Of a stretch of 64,000 nucleotides of DNA, positions 10,981-23,700 are shown piece by piece. The number at the start of each line of letters is the position of its first letter. Position 1 is the first letter of the stretch. This DNA comes from Panopea generosa (taxonomy: Eukaryota > Mollusca > Bivalvia > Adapedonta > Hiatellidae), in NCBI GenBank assembly GCA_029582155.1, contig CM055897.1:92455829-92519828 (forward strand), given 5' to 3'. The notes under the pieces were generated by a model. The model had not been told where the DNA came from. It saw only the letters and a program-made list of their open reading frames with translations, and searched no databases. The position numbers and the translations under genes were made by a program.

Positions 10981-12615
10981 ATCATAGATAGCAATAAAAA
11001 CAATCAGGCAATAGAATACACTATACAAACACCATCCGAACCACATATATCATAGATAGCAATAAAAACAATCTTGCAATAGAATACACTAAAAAAACAC
11101 CTTCCGAACCACATATATCATAGATAGTAATAAAAACAATCATGCAATAGAATACGCTATTAAAACACCTTCCGAGCCACATATATCATAGATAGCAATA
11201 AAAACAATCATACAATAGCATACACTATAAAAACACATTCCGAACCACATATATCATAGATAGTAATAAAAACAATCATGCAATAGAATACACTATTAAA
11301 ACACCTTCCGAACCACATATATCATAGATAGCAATAAAAACAATCATGCAATAGAACACACTGTAAAAAACACCTTCCGAACCACATATATCATAGATAG
11401 TAATAAAAACAATCATGCAATAAAATACACTAAAAAAACACATTCCGAAACACATATATCATAGATAATAATAAAAACAATCGTGCAATAGAATACGAGA
11501 TAAAAACACCTTCAGTAGAATACTCTATTAAAACACCTTCCGAACCACATATATCATAGATAGTAATAAAAACAATCATGCAATAGAATACACGATAAAA
11601 ACACCTTCCGAACCACATATATCATAGATAGAAATAAAAACAATCATGCAATAGAATACGCTATTAAAACACCTTCCAGACCACATATATCACATGCAAT
11701 AGAATACACTATTAAAACACCTTCCGAACCACATATATCATAGATAGTACTAAAAACAATCATCAACAGAATACACTATAAAAACACCTTCCGAACCACA
11801 CATATCATAGATAGCAATAAAAACAATCATGCAATAGAATACACTATAAAAACACCTTCCGAACCACATATAAAATAGATAGTAATAAAACAATCATGCA
11901 ATATAATACACGATAAAAACACCTTCCGAACTACATATATCATAGATAGTAATAAAAGCAATATGCAATAGAATACACTATAAAAACACCTTCCGAACCA
12001 CATATATCATTGATAGTAACAAAAACAATCATGCAATAGAATACACTATAAAAACACCTTCCGAACCAAGTATATCACATGCATTAGAATACACTATAAA
12101 AACACCTTCCAAACCACACATATCATAGATAGCAATAAAAACAATCATGCAATAGAATACACTATAAAAACACCTTCCGAACCACATATATCATAGATAG
12201 TAATAAAAACAATCATGCAATAGAATACACGAGAAAAACACCTTCCGAACTACATATATCATTGATAGTAATAAAAACAATCATGCAATAGAATACACTA
12301 AAAAAACACCTTCCGAACCACATATATCACATGCAATAGAATACGCTATAAAAACACATTCCGAACCACATATTTCACATGCAATAGAATACTCTATAAA
12401 AACACCTTCCGAACCACATATATCACATGCAATAGAATACACTATAAAAACACCTTCCGAACCACATATATCATAGATAGTAATAAAAACAATCATGCAA
12501 TAGAATACGTTATTAAAACACCTTCCGGGCCACATATATAATAGATAGCAAAACAAAAACAAGCATTCAATAGAATACAGTATTAAAACACTTTCCGGGC
12601 CACATATATCATAGA
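10981..12615. repeat. Minisatellite, 68-bp unit, about 25 copies, some 48 bp
   Basis: The unit is GAATACACTATAAAAACACC, then TTCCGAACCACATATATCAT, then AGATAGCAATAAAAACAATC and ATGCAATA. At least five units (near 11690, 12070, 12325, 12375, 12425) lack about 20 bp between two ATCA words, giving a 48-bp short form. Three short units are consecutive. Minus-strand frames rich in YDICGSEGVF are artefacts. Confidence 0.95.
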
Positions 12616-13312
12616 GGTTAAAAAAATACAACTTTCTTTCTGAATGAACCTTCAAGTTATAGAGATATGGTACAAATCATCAAAGCTCTCAAGTATATCA
12701 ATATTATCATGCTAATTATACCTGCATGCTGTTTGTTTCCGATGAAATGAGTTGGAGCTACAGCCAGAAGCCATATCTATATATATCTATACAAGTATAA
12801 TTAAAAAGATATGGCAATAATGCTTCAAACATTAACCAGCTGAAAGAATATATGAGCATTAGCGCCTCAAAGTCAATTCGATCCAATTTCATCTTAAGTT
12901 TGACAATTCATATGATATCTAAACACTGTATATTAAGTAAACTTACTGTAATTCTTAATATCATTATATGTATGTACAGTATAATAAATATATAAAGCGG
13001 ATGTCTGAAACTTAAGTTATATTGTTGAATGTGCAATATTTACTATAATGTATAACATAATCTAAAAGGGAGTTAACGTTAAACATTCGTTTTTGTAGTA
13101 TGGTAGGTTGGGTTGCGTCTCTTTGATATTACACAAGATAGGCGCAGTTTGTTATTATTTTTCATTCTTTGGAATCATGAAGCTGATGTAGTGATACGCG
13201 AGAATACATTCACAGCAAAGGCGATGCAAGTGAATCTGGCATAATCCCTCATCAACAGACTCATTACACAAGTAAACTGTTTTCTTTGAGCTGTGTTCAG
13301 TAATTCAAAGCA
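12616..13312. other. No gene recognised
   Basis: AT-rich sequence with short TA runs near 12778-12792. No protein family, RNA or tandem structure was seen. Confidence 0.35.
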
Positions 13313-13495
13313 GGATGGTACTATAGTCGATAGAGTGTTGGCCGCTCAAGTCACAGGTTACGGGATCAGCTCGACCCGATGCCTCTCAAAAACAACACTC
13401 AGTACCGGTTCTACCCAGGAAACGGACTCGAGAGCGATTCATATAAGCCATGAGCTCTAATCGAGCTAAAGTAAATTAGTATAAACTAATTCAAA
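13313..13495 (+). mobile_element. tRNA-derived SINE
   Basis: The tRNA-like head at 13313-13384 has an A-box-like TAGTCGATAGAG and a degenerate B-box GATCAGCTCGACCC. The body begins ACCCGATGCCTCTCAAAAA, continues with ACTCAGTACCGGTTCTACCC and ends in TAAATTAGTATAAACTAA. The same body start recurs at 40350, which shows it is a dispersed family. It is expected to be copied by a partner LINE in trans. Confidence 0.65.
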
Positions 13496-14560
13496 GGGGT
13501 CATTTTACCAGATATTGTCGCATACAGCTATATATATATATGCATTGCTCTATTAATGTTGTTGTAAAAGTACGTTACATGATAAACTTGTGTTATATTA
13601 AGTACAACAAAATGCATTTTAGAACTCGAATACCTTATACTTTGCTTTTTTGCAACAAGGATTTACCTTAGAGGAACTCGGGGTAATTATGGTAAACGTT
13701 AACTTAAAACTATTCAGATAATAACTCGATGCAATAATAATGACAGAATTCACAAATATACGTGTAAACATTAATTTGCTTTCTTTCTTTTGAAAAGAAC
13801 CATTACTACTGCTAATGGTTTAAACGCATATTGTTTCACATATTCGTAGTCGGGGTGTGTGTCACGTGCTCAATTAACACGGGTCTTATCGGCATGATAC
13901 AACAGACACAATAAAATATCGATTTGTTCTTTTAATAACGATACTAATACTCATAGAAATCACGACACTGTTAGTTTTATAAAATATGATTTTCTGTAAA
14001 AAGAAGTTTCACATAGCATTACTTGGCAATTAACATCTCCAAACGATCATAAGTTCACAGATATAAAGATTTAATTGATGCATATGTTAGAAGAATATGT
14101 TTTTTTCTCTAATCGTCGCCTAATATCTGAATCATAATACACGTATAATATAAGTAGTATTTTCTATAACATGAATGAAATGCGTCTATCTAGCCAGATG
14201 CACGAATGGAAAACAAACCGTTTGCTTTTCTGTAACACAATGCCTAAAACATACAAGAATAAACATATTCTGCTTAAATTTCTGAAAGTCTATGAAACAA
14301 TACTATATGAAAAAGTCATCCCATTTGATATTCAAAAAATATAACCTTTGTTTAAATGCAGATATACACAAATATAATATGTTACGAGGACAATGAAACA
14401 TACAGAAATGACAAAAGGGTTCAGAGGTTACCACCAAAACCAGAAGGTAGTAGAATCATTACTTGAGATCCTAAATCTGGTCACCCCCTCTTCATTAAAA
14501 ATAGTGTGTCGCCATTGATAAAGACTAAAGTAATGACGTGTTTAAAGCAAAAATATGCCC
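13496..14560. other. No gene recognised
   Basis: About 1 kb of AT-rich single-copy-looking sequence. A (TA) run lies near 13532-13541. No open frame above 60 codons or transposon motif was found. Confidence 0.4.
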
Positions 14561-15725
14561 TGACAAATACAACGAGTGAAACTTCATGCAGACAAATACA
14601 ACGAATGACACTTTATACACTAACTACTACAATGAGTGACACTTTATGCAGGTAAACACAACAAGTGGCGCTTGACGCAGACAAATACAACTGACGAGAC
14701 TTTATGAGACAAATACAGTGAGTGACAATTTATGCAGACAAATACAACGAGTTACACTTCATGCAGACAAATACAACAAATGATACTTTATACTCTAACT
14801 ACTACAATGAGTGACACTTTATGCAGGTTAACACAACAAGTGACACTTCATGCAGGTAAATACAACAAGTGACACTTCATACAGGTAAACACAACGAGTG
14901 ATACTTTATGCAGGTAAACACAACAAGTGACACATCATGCAGGTAAACACAGCAAGTGACACTTTATGCAGACAAATACAACGAGTGACACTTTATGCAG
15001 ACAAATACAACAAGTGACACTTTATGCAGACAAATACAAGTGACACTTTATGCAGACAAATACAAATACAATGAGTGACACTTTATACAGACAAATACAA
15101 CGAGTAACACTTTATGCAGACAAATACAACGAATGACATTTTATGTAGAAAACTAAAACGAGCGACACTGTATGTTCTTACAAATACAACCAGTGATTTT
15201 TCATGCAGACAAATACAACGAATGCCACTTTATGCAGACAAATACAATGAGTGACACTTTATGCAGACAAATACAATGAGTGACACTTTATGCAGACAAA
15301 TAAAACGAGTGACACTTTATGTTCTAACAAATACAACCAGTGATATTTCATGCAGACAAACACAACGAGTGTCACTTTATGCAGACGAATATAGCGAGTG
15401 ACACTTTATGTAGAAGAATACAACGATTGACACTTTATGAAGAAAAATACGAGTGACACTTTATGCAGACAAATACAAATAGTGACACTTTCAGCAGACA
15501 AAAACAACGAGTGACACTTAAAGAAGACAAATACAACAAGTGACACTTTATGCAGAGAAACACAACGAGTGACATTTTTTGCTGACATATACAACGATTG
15601 ACACTTTTTGCTCTAACTACTACAATGAGTGACACTTTATGCAGACAAACACAACGAGTGTCACTTTGAGCAGACGAATACAGCGAGTGACACTTTATGT
15701 AGAAGAATACAACAATTGACACTTT
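14561..15725. repeat. Minisatellite, 29-bp unit, about 40 copies
   Basis: The unit is GACACTTTATGCAGACAAAT plus ACAACGAGT. Variants include GCAGGTAAACACAAC (about 14640-14950) and TGTTCTAACAAATACAAC (15170, 15320). The left edge is more diverged. Minus-strand frames such as those at 15406-15734 are artefacts of the period. Confidence 0.95.
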
Positions 15726-15838
15726 AGATATCACTTACGAATTACCTCCCCTTACTGACGGTAGCAAGATAATTGCGCACAGGAAATTAGAGTTTTGTTA
15801 ACTGGTTGGGCATTATTGCTTCTGTTGAAAATACTTAC

Positions 15839-16014
15839 TGTTGGATGAAGATATAACAGTTTAAAGATTCGTAGTGATACAGAGCCACCAATGGGTAAAA
15901 TTGTCAAAAATGAACAGATGTCATTAAAACATAAAAATTGTGAAAAAGCAACCTGGTCAACTAAATGATGATTTTTCCTGCATATTTGGACTAGTAGAGG
16001 ACAATCTATGGAAC
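15839..16014. repeat. Copy 1 of a ~175-bp dispersed duplicate
   Basis: Starts TGTTGGATGAAGATATAACA and includes AAAAAGCAACCTGGTCAAC and TTTCCTGCATATTTGGACTA. It matches 16641-16814 in the same orientation, at roughly three quarters identity by eye. Read on the minus strand, both copies give a similar peptide (CPLLVQICRK, VDQVAFS, LTILPI, IFKL, YLHPT), which hints at an old coding exon of a mobile element. I do not recognise the family. Confidence 0.65.
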
Positions 16015-16355
16015 TAGTCACTAACACATATCTCAATTGCTTAGTTGATAATGAATGTTATCCTTACACTCAAACATGCATTTATATATTGAAAAAGGGG
16101 CCATGGTTAGTGTCAGTGCTGTGCAAAGTATTGTTTGGTACCTGTAGCCATTAATATTTGTTTGTTTTAGAATTGTGAGATATGTAATTTGGCTACAAAA
16201 CAGAGCATTATTAGTAGAAAAACAATTATTTGTCCATATCTGAGCACGCATTTAAACACTGAAGTTATGTAATGTTGCATATACAATAAAATGGATATGC
16301 AGTCAGATAAGAAAAACCATAGGATATAGTGCAGTGAAATTTTCAACGTACTTCA

Positions 16356-16400
16356 GCCAGAACATTATTATTAAGGTACACTGCCTAATAATGTTCTGGC
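16356..16400. repeat. Perfect 15-bp inverted repeat (hairpin)
   Basis: GCCAGAACATTATTA at 16356-16370 and its exact complement TAATAATGTTCTGGC at 16386-16400 flank a 15-base loop. It lies between the two copies of the ~175-bp duplicate and may be a terminus or a hairpin left from an element. Confidence 0.8.
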
Positions 16401-16640
16401 AATTCTGCGAATTTTCGAGTCGTTCAAAACTGATTTATGCATGCGCGACTGTCATTATACCTTGATGCAAGACTTAAAAAGCAGTTGCGCGATTAATGTA
16501 AACGGCATATTTTATGATAGAAATGGTAGGTATTCGTTTGACAGATATTTCAGTCACACGTAATGACAATTTCTACTATTCATGGTCTCCACTTTGGAAC
16601 ATTTTCATGAGTTCTACCAAGTTGGGATGACATTGGATAC

Positions 16641-16814
16641 TGTTGGATGAAGATATTACAGTTTAAAGATGCGTTGTGATACACTGTCACAAATGGGCAA
16701 AATTGTCAAAAGTGCAGGGGTGTCATTATAACAATACAATTTTGAAAAAGCAACCTGGTCAACGCCATGTGTTTTCCTGCATATTTGGACTAACAGAGGG
16801 CAATCTATTGAAAC
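16641..16814. repeat. Copy 2 of the ~175-bp dispersed duplicate
   Basis: This is the second copy, offset about 802 bp from the first. On the minus strand it encodes the conceptual segments SIDCPLLVQICRK, GVDQVAFSKL and LTILPICDSV, with a stop near the IFKL-YLHPT end. Plus-strand frames crossing it (16676-16876) look like shadows. Confidence 0.65.
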
Positions 16815-19064
16815 AAGACACTTTTAGAACCATTGGCAATGTGTTCAGTGTTCCAAAAGTGCATGTCTCTATATGAACAGCACAAAATGAATTGGTGTGT
16901 GGGACATTTATGCAGATGTACTTGGTGACTTTACAGAGTCCATGCCATCAGGAGTATACTTTATTACAAGACATTTTTATTATATAACTATCTCTGGTCA
17001 ATCCAGTTGTCGCACAGTGGAATATAAGATTACATTGCCTAATGTCCTTGACATTGAACTTCGCATACATGTTCAGGAATCAACAGAGCCTTTTTTAACT
17101 TTCAATTCTTTAGTTTTGTCTTTTCGATAAATAACTATTCCCTGAATGGATTTTTTTTTTTAGAAATACGATGTTAGTGTATTTATTCAGGTAACATAAA
17201 ATAAAGTAGGCGAGAATTCATTGTTTAAAAAACTGTTTCGGATTTGCCTTTTTATTATTAAGAACATTTTTGGATACAATAGTTACAAAACTCGATAGCT
17301 TAATGGCTAACTGTCTAAAAGATTGTTTGTGACAATATGTTAACATTTATTTATTCAATTATGAAGACGATAGTATCAATGTTTTAGCCGTCTGTGTGCC
17401 GTTTAGATATTATTTAACGAGACCCAGTCATTGGTTAAGGATTAAACAGTTTCATATCGAACCTTCAACAATGCGAACAAGACAATACAAATTAAAGTTG
17501 TCAGAGGTGTTTTTTTTTCATTTTCAAAATTCTCATAGAACTGGTAATAACACTTTATATTTAAGATGTGCTGATAAACGAAAGAAACTGATGACACAAA
17601 AGTAATCTCTGATATATTTGAAAATCCATTAATTTCAAAGACAGATATTCTTGCAGAATGACTGCTATCACAGATAACATAATTTTCATTATAGATTATA
17701 TAGCGGCAAACAATCAGCCATGTAATAGTCACTCACCGGCTACTACTGTGATTGGACGAATATTCTTGTAAATCCGGTTATTGTGGGGTTATTGCGAAGA
17801 ATGAAGTAAGAGAAATGAGGTAGTATCAATGATACAGAGATTCCATTGTAAAATTGTGTATAAATTGTATTAATTCAAAGTAAAATGAAACTTGACCCAC
17901 TTGATCTTGTCTGAGAAGTAGCAAGTGTCTAATCTACATAATTAGATGAAAGAGACAAACATTTCCAAGGTCTTGCAAAGATTACAATTCTGTTAACACA
18001 TTATCAAAAGGGGATTGTTTATATTTTGTTTATATTAATGTGTGCCAACAGTTATTCACATATATTTCAGTTATAGAAGCGGAGATATTCGACCCCCTAC
18101 AAACAGATGATCATTCTTGCAAAAGAAGAAGTCACACATAGTATTTAAACATTTTAAAACGAATTTCACTTCTTGTTTGAATTTTCGTTTTATTATTGTT
18201 TTAGAAAAACTACAAATTAATAAATATTATTTGGTTGTCATTATATTCTTGAATTAGCTTCTCTCATGAATTCTTAAAGTTTAAAGATAAAATATGATTT
18301 GAGAAAAAACATCTATAAAGCTCTCTTAATACACATATACTTTAAACTCGCAAATATACCAATTTATAGGCTGGGTCGTAAATAGTACATGTAATACACA
18401 TCGATAATTTTGTCATTTTGTTAATTATTTTAAATACATAGCGTTATTTGTATCTGCTATGCTGCTTTTTGCTTCAACTCAAAGTCATGTATTTGTCTCA
18501 GTACTAAAGAGTATGCAATTATCTGCTTCGATACACTCAGCTAGTTGTGTGTTTTGTTCATTTATAAATTAACTATAAATATATCGACCTTCCACATATT
18601 CTGGATTGAAGTTACCAATGTAATAACCAATGTAATAACAACAGATGTTGTTGGATACAATGTCAATCACAACAGTATCGCTATATGCAATTGTTATTTA
18701 AAGTAAGATGAGATATAATAAGTTTTAATTCACAGAAATCGAGTAAGATAATTGATAAAATAAAGTACATCTGAAATGCTAGCTTAAAAAAAATATAAAA
18801 AATAACAATGTTCTTATTTAATTAAAGTTATTTTTGTTATTTAAACATTTACCATATATTCAGTATGTTACAGAGATAATTCTTACGCTCTAAAAATATA
18901 GGTCGCAGATCTTTGAATAAGTTATATCCATGCGAGTAAGTCAATCGATTTTGAACAGCCATTGCATATACTTGCAGCGACATATATTTCCATGTCTTAG
19001 ACATTATATGTACATAGACAACAAGGAATACAATACAATACGAAGGAGATCCGACACAATAAAC
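16815..19064. other. No gene recognised
   Basis: About 2.2 kb of AT-rich DNA. Open frames of 60-96 codons occur on both strands (16897-17130, 17396-17732, 18849-19145), overlap one another and carry no motif I know. They are probably chance. AACCAATGTAATA is duplicated near 18617-18640. Confidence 0.4.
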
Positions 19065-19560
19065 ATAGACTTTCACCGAACGGAGGTGCTGGAACATAAT
19101 GATAGCGAATTACTCTTAGACTTTTACCGAACAGAGCAGGCGTGACACAATGACAGCGAACTCCTCTTAAACTTTTACCGAACAGAAGAGTCAGGACTCA
19201 ATGACAGCGAATTCCAGTTAGATTTTTACCGAACAGAGGAGTCGGGACACAATCATAGCGAATTTCTCTAGGGTTTTACCGAACAGAGGAGCTGGAACAC
19301 AATGACAGCGAACCCCTCTTAGACTTTCACCGAACAGAACTGACGGTACACAATGATAGCGAACTATATTAGAGTTGGATTAAAATGTTACAGAACAGAA
19401 GAGTCTGAACACAAAGATAACGATTTCGCAACGAAGGTGTTTGAATACAGAAATAGCGATATTTACCTAAACCCATCAAACGAAGCAACCGGGACCCAAT
19501 AATAACGAATTACTCCGAGACCTTAACGGAACGAAAGATTAGCGAGTTACGAGAGGAGAC
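19065..19560. repeat. Degenerate minisatellite, ~52-bp unit, about 9 copies
   Basis: Diverged units share TTTTACCGAACAGAGGAG, then GACACAATGACAGCGAA and CTCTTAGA. Decay increases to the right. Its ACCGAAC..ACACAATG..GCGAA pattern faintly resembles the 45-bp unit at the window start. Confidence 0.8.
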
Positions 19561-19825
19561 ACTGGGAAATATGTATTGGAGACCATTAGGTATTATTCCC
19601 ACTTTGTTTTTATGTCATCGAAAATATCTGCAATTAGCATTTCTGGTTTCGTTTTTATAAATATTGCATTGCCTTAGCAAGATTTTCATCATTTACATGC
19701 GGGTGTTGTCAAATTGTGTAAGATTGTCTTGCGAGGTTACTTTTTCACATTGCTCAATTTCATTCGTTTTGAGGATGTTACTCTGATGTGGCATTTGAAA
19801 ACTCATTGACGATGGTGGAATAATC
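19561..19825. other. No feature recognised
   Basis: Short stretch between the degenerate array and the LINE tail. No motif was seen. Confidence 0.3.
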
Positions 19826-20660
19826 CTATGTTTTTAAATCACAAACACTTTACAACGTTATTTAAACAAAGTCTTGTGGATAGTTTTGTTCAAAAATGGA
19901 GTTCAGATCTAGAATCAAATACGGTATTAACATTATACATTTTTTTTAAAACAAACTTTGAATATGAACAATATTTAAATATGTTTAGCACCAGAAAGTT
20001 TCGAAGTTGTATTACAAGATAACGCATATCTTCTCACAATTTAAAAATTGAAACAGGAAGGTATTCAAGAGAAAGACTTCAACGACATGAAAGGGTTTGC
20101 CAGATGTGTGACAGTGCCGAAATTGAAGACGAATTTCATTTTGTATTACTATGTCCTATTTACCATGAAATTAGATGCAAATATATTCATAATCATTATA
20201 TCCGTAGACCAAATATGTTTAAGTTTATTAATCTTCTTCAATAAAAAAATAAATATGAAATTTTAAAATTAAGCAAATTTATATCCGAAGCATTTGTAAA
20301 ACGACGTTCCATAATAAATAACTGATAAATGTGTTCATCCTCGAAAAAACTTATTTTATGTAAAAGAAAATTTGAGCATATTATACAATATCTAATGGAT
20401 GTTAGTATTGAATTGTCGATAGTAAGAGCGAATACGTGTGTAGGGGTGCGAGCGTGTATGTATGTGTGTGTGTGTGTGTGTGTGTGCGTACGTACGTGTG
20501 TGCGTGCGTTCGTACGTGCGTACGTGTGTGAAAATGTGTGCATGCTTTTTACTCAACTTGTTATGTTTTTAATTATAAACATGTTATTACAAGATTGTAA
20601 TTTGATGAGCAACTATGTATAGTTTAAATCAATAAAATATTCTTCTTCTTCTTCTTAAAC
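19826..20660 (+). mobile_element. 5'-truncated LINE: ORF2 C-terminal end and 3' tail
   Basis: The frame at 19828-20022 and the continuation after about 20034 give a C-terminal LINE polyprotein. It includes SSHNLKIETGRYSRERLQRH, then a Cys-His knuckle VCQMC (about 20102) with DEFHFVLLCPIYHEIR, and SKFISEAFVKRR before a TGA near 20325. The same order (SSHNLAIESGRY, CQMC, EYHFLLICPRYYDLR, KFIYEAF) ends the LINE at 22921-29940, so both belong to one group of jockey/CR1-like LINEs; the clade is not resolved. There is at least one frameshift and one stop (TAA near 20241). The 3' end is AATAAAATA followed by a (TTC) tail at about 20640-20656. A GT microsatellite sits inside the 3' UTR. Confidence 0.7.
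20455..20530. repeat. GT-rich microsatellite
   Basis: (TG)n followed by CGTACGTACG and TGCGTGCG variants. Long frames crossing it on both strands (20238-20622) are artefacts of this repeat. Confidence 0.93.
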
Positions 20661-21679
20661 ATACAAAATAAACTATTCTGTAATCTGCATAAATTCAATT
20701 AATGTAAGACAATTATTTCTGAACTGTTTCATAAAGTTTTTGATTGTAGCAGTAATAAACATCAATCCACGAGGCTAGCCTACTGGAACTCTCACAATAT
20801 TCAGTTTCCAAGTGATTTATGCTCATTTCTACGGAACAGTACCAAAGACATTCAGTTACTATTCTGGTTTGGATATGTAGATATACTTTTATCTTCACTG
20901 TTTACATTAAAGCAAATCTCAGAATTTATGAACTTGAAATGCTGCTTTCCTGAGACCAATATACGCTTGCTAATAAATGCATTTTTATATGATTTACATT
21001 TAGAGACTGGTATTAAAATGAATTAAGACCTGAAACAAGATATACACGCTTTTAACATTTTCATGTTTCGTTTCGGTGAAATAACCTAAATGTGCATATA
21101 ATTCATTCAAACTAAAGTCCTTCAACAAGACAACAGATTTAAATAATTTACTTGAATTCACAAATAAAGACAGTTATTTATATCTACACCGGTGATAAAA
21201 CCATTGACTTTGTAAACTAAATTAACTATTATTTTGTAATTCACAATGTGATCATAGTATTTATATTGTCATATTATTTGTATAAAACCAAAATGTTTGT
21301 AAAATCTCCAGAAATGGGGGAATAAAAGTTCATAATAATAGATTTTTTTAAACAGTACATGTACGTTTTGCAATCATTAAAATATTGGTAATGTTTCCTT
21401 ATATTGCTAAATTAGTCAGACTGCTAGACTAAATTTACAGGGACAACAACACTGTCACCAATTAGAGTTTCCGCTTATAAACAATCTAATGACAAATACC
21501 GACTTTGTGTGGGCATCTCCTATATTAATTTTTTTTTTTTACATAAAATAAATGACAACAACATTTATCTGGAAACCTTTTAAACGTATCAGAGTAAAAA
21601 AAATGGCCTGTATTTCGTTAAATACCTTGCATTCAATCAGCATTGAGTATGTATTATGATGATTGCAGTACCATCTAGA
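20661..21679. other. No gene recognised
   Basis: About 1 kb of AT-rich DNA. A poly-T run lies at about 21529-21540. No transposon or RNA motif was seen. Confidence 0.4.
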
Positions 21680-21860
21680 CGGGACCGCTAAGCTTAGTCG
21701 ATTTGACCTTCAAATCAGGGCTCGTGCGTTCGAATACCCGCCCGGCCACTCTTTCCGTGTTAATTGTTATACGACATGGTGTTTCATTGGGATTCGTCTA
21801 TAGATATACAGAGTGTGGGCAGGAGAGGATTCGAACGCATGACCGTATTTATTAGTTGAC
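21680..21860 (+). mobile_element. Possible tRNA-derived SINE
   Basis: Positions 21680-21748 look like a tRNA head: A-box-like TAAGCTTAGTCG and B-box-like GCGTTCGAATACC. About 90 bp on, the minus strand carries a second B-box-like GCGTTCGAATCC (21831-21842). Two tRNA-like modules may therefore face each other, or the second may be a coincidence. Acceptor pairing is poor, so it is not a working tRNA. Confidence 0.5.
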
Positions 21861-22920
21861 ACATTGTTTATCAATTTGATAAGTATGAACTTGCTAATCT
21901 GTTGATCCGTGTAAACCAGATTGGCATTAGGAAGCGTTCATTTCAAATACCACGGGGATCTGTAGTTTATAGATATCTATGTTTTTTTGTTTACAATATT
22001 TGTATACTAATCAAAGGATTGCGTATTTTAGGTTTTATGGTTTCTTATTCTTTTCATATTAGCTTGAATATGTTTTGAAAATCAAAGTGAAATCCGAATA
22101 CGCGTTTTTGTTAAACACGTGTTGGCCGTAACGGACAAATACACATGGTGAACTGAGGAATATTATCCCTATATTTCATAATCTATTGTATAAGTTGATC
22201 AAATGGTTTTTATCTCGTGCGTTTTTATTTTCTATTCATCAATACAAATTAACTTTAATTAGGAAATTAAGTGTATTAATTAATTATTAAACTTAAATAC
22301 GGCGAATATGTCTCATTACATAAAATATGCCTGTCATTTACCGAAGCCATGTGTTAACTGATGTGTATTAAATATTCTCCAGTGAGCTGGTGCTAGAGTA
22401 AAACCATTTTCTTTGACAAAAAGTAGACACCATATTTCACACCAGCGTGACATGTTTTCATCAGCTCTTTTCAGGAAATATATTAAAACTACGCTTATAA
22501 AAACAATAATTCAGTTTTCTAATAGATATATATCTACTTATAATTTGTATTTTAATCAAATGAATTTGCGATTCCAACATATTCAAACCTTTCATCACGA
22601 TGATTTTGACACGCCATCTAATCCTGTGCTGTTTACACAGCATTGTAACGAAAACTCACAACACAAACTACTGTTGACATATCTATCCGAATTTACCCCA
22701 TGTTGCGATACGCATCGATAGTCGCGTGTTTGCAAGTTGATGTCATTAATTAAAACACATGTTCTTTAAAAGTTTCATGTTTGGTTTAAAATGTGTACAC
22801 ACTAGCTGGGTACCTAATTTAGAGAAGTAAAACATTTAATTATATCGATGAACAATTCAACTATTTACTGACTTTGCCCAACATTCTTATTGTTTCAATA
22901 TATATGTTCACGTATGTTAA
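21861..22920. other. No gene recognised; may include the LINE 5' UTR
   Basis: Frames at 22413-22721 on the plus strand and 22461-22643 on the minus strand overlap and match nothing I know. The LINE ORF1 begins at 22921, so some of the left flank may be its untranslated leader. No promoter motif was identified. Confidence 0.35.
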
Positions 22921-23640
22921 ATGATGATTGAGAGACTCGACGCCATGAATGTGATGTTACAAACACTTGACACAATAAATCAACAAATGTCTAAGTTTAA
23001 CGACAAGATTACTTCTATGGACAGTCGAATATCAACTATGGAGTCAAAATTTTCGGAATCAAATAAAAAAATGCTTGAAATTGAAACGAGCAGAAACTTT
23101 GATGCGCAGGTGTGTGATGAAATCCAATCTAAACAGAATTTGATTGATAAACAGTTGTCAAATGATAAATTGTGTAAACGAAAGATGCAGAATGATATCG
23201 GCGCCCTAAAAAGCGACAATATTAGACTGTCCGATGAAATCATTGATGCCCAAGCACGCTCAATGCGTGACAACTTATTATTTTTCAATTTTGAAGAAAG
23301 ACTAAATTTTGAAGATAGAAAGAATGAAAACTGCACGGACACCATCTTACAATTTTGTGATAGCGAGTTAGGTATGACAGGTGCACATGACCGGATCAAA
23401 ATCGACCGAGCGCATAGAATAGGCCGATACATAAACGGTAAAAAACGCACGATAGTTATGAAGTTCAACTATTACCGTGAAAAATGGATGTGAAGCAGAC
23501 CGCTTATGATAAACTTAAAAACTCTCCGTACAAGATTAGTGAACAATATCCTAAGGCTATACAGGAAAGACGTAGACATCTAGTCCCGGAGCTCATCAAA
23601 GCCAAGCAAGAAAACAAGCAGGCGTTTTGTCGTATGACAA
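22921..23640 (+). pseudogene. LINE ORF1 protein, frameshifted
   Basis: The first frame (22921-23493, 190 codons) opens with a coiled coil rich in I, M and Q/K heptads (residues ~1-115). An RRM-like core follows: ARSMRDNLLFFNFEE at about 110-125, then IKIDRAHRIGR and KKRTIVMKFNYYREK at about 158-188. This matches L1-ORF1p (Transposase_22-like) proteins, which trimerise and bind LINE RNA as a chaperone. A frameshift near 23484 moves the C-terminal part into the next frame: AYDKLKNSPYKISEQYPKAI and ERRRHLVPELIKAKQENK, ending near 23630. The preceding in-frame codon is a TAA, so 22921 is the earliest start in this frame. ORF2 follows after about 70 bp. The long minus-strand frame over the same DNA is a shadow. 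Confidence 0.72.
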
Positions 23641-23700
23641 ATTATACATCATGGTTGAGTATTTACACCTGCAGCCACAGCCGGACCACGAGTGAGCTAG

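Noticed and set aside
12281-12655. 124-codon minus-strand frame with repeated CDICGSEGVF
   Set aside because: Mixture of 68- and 48-bp units of the array; no independent coding evidence.
20238-20622. Frames on both strands rich in THTHTH or VCVCVC
   Set aside because: Created by the GT microsatellite.
22980-23468. 162-codon minus-strand frame
   Set aside because: Antisense shadow of the LINE ORF1 coiled coil.
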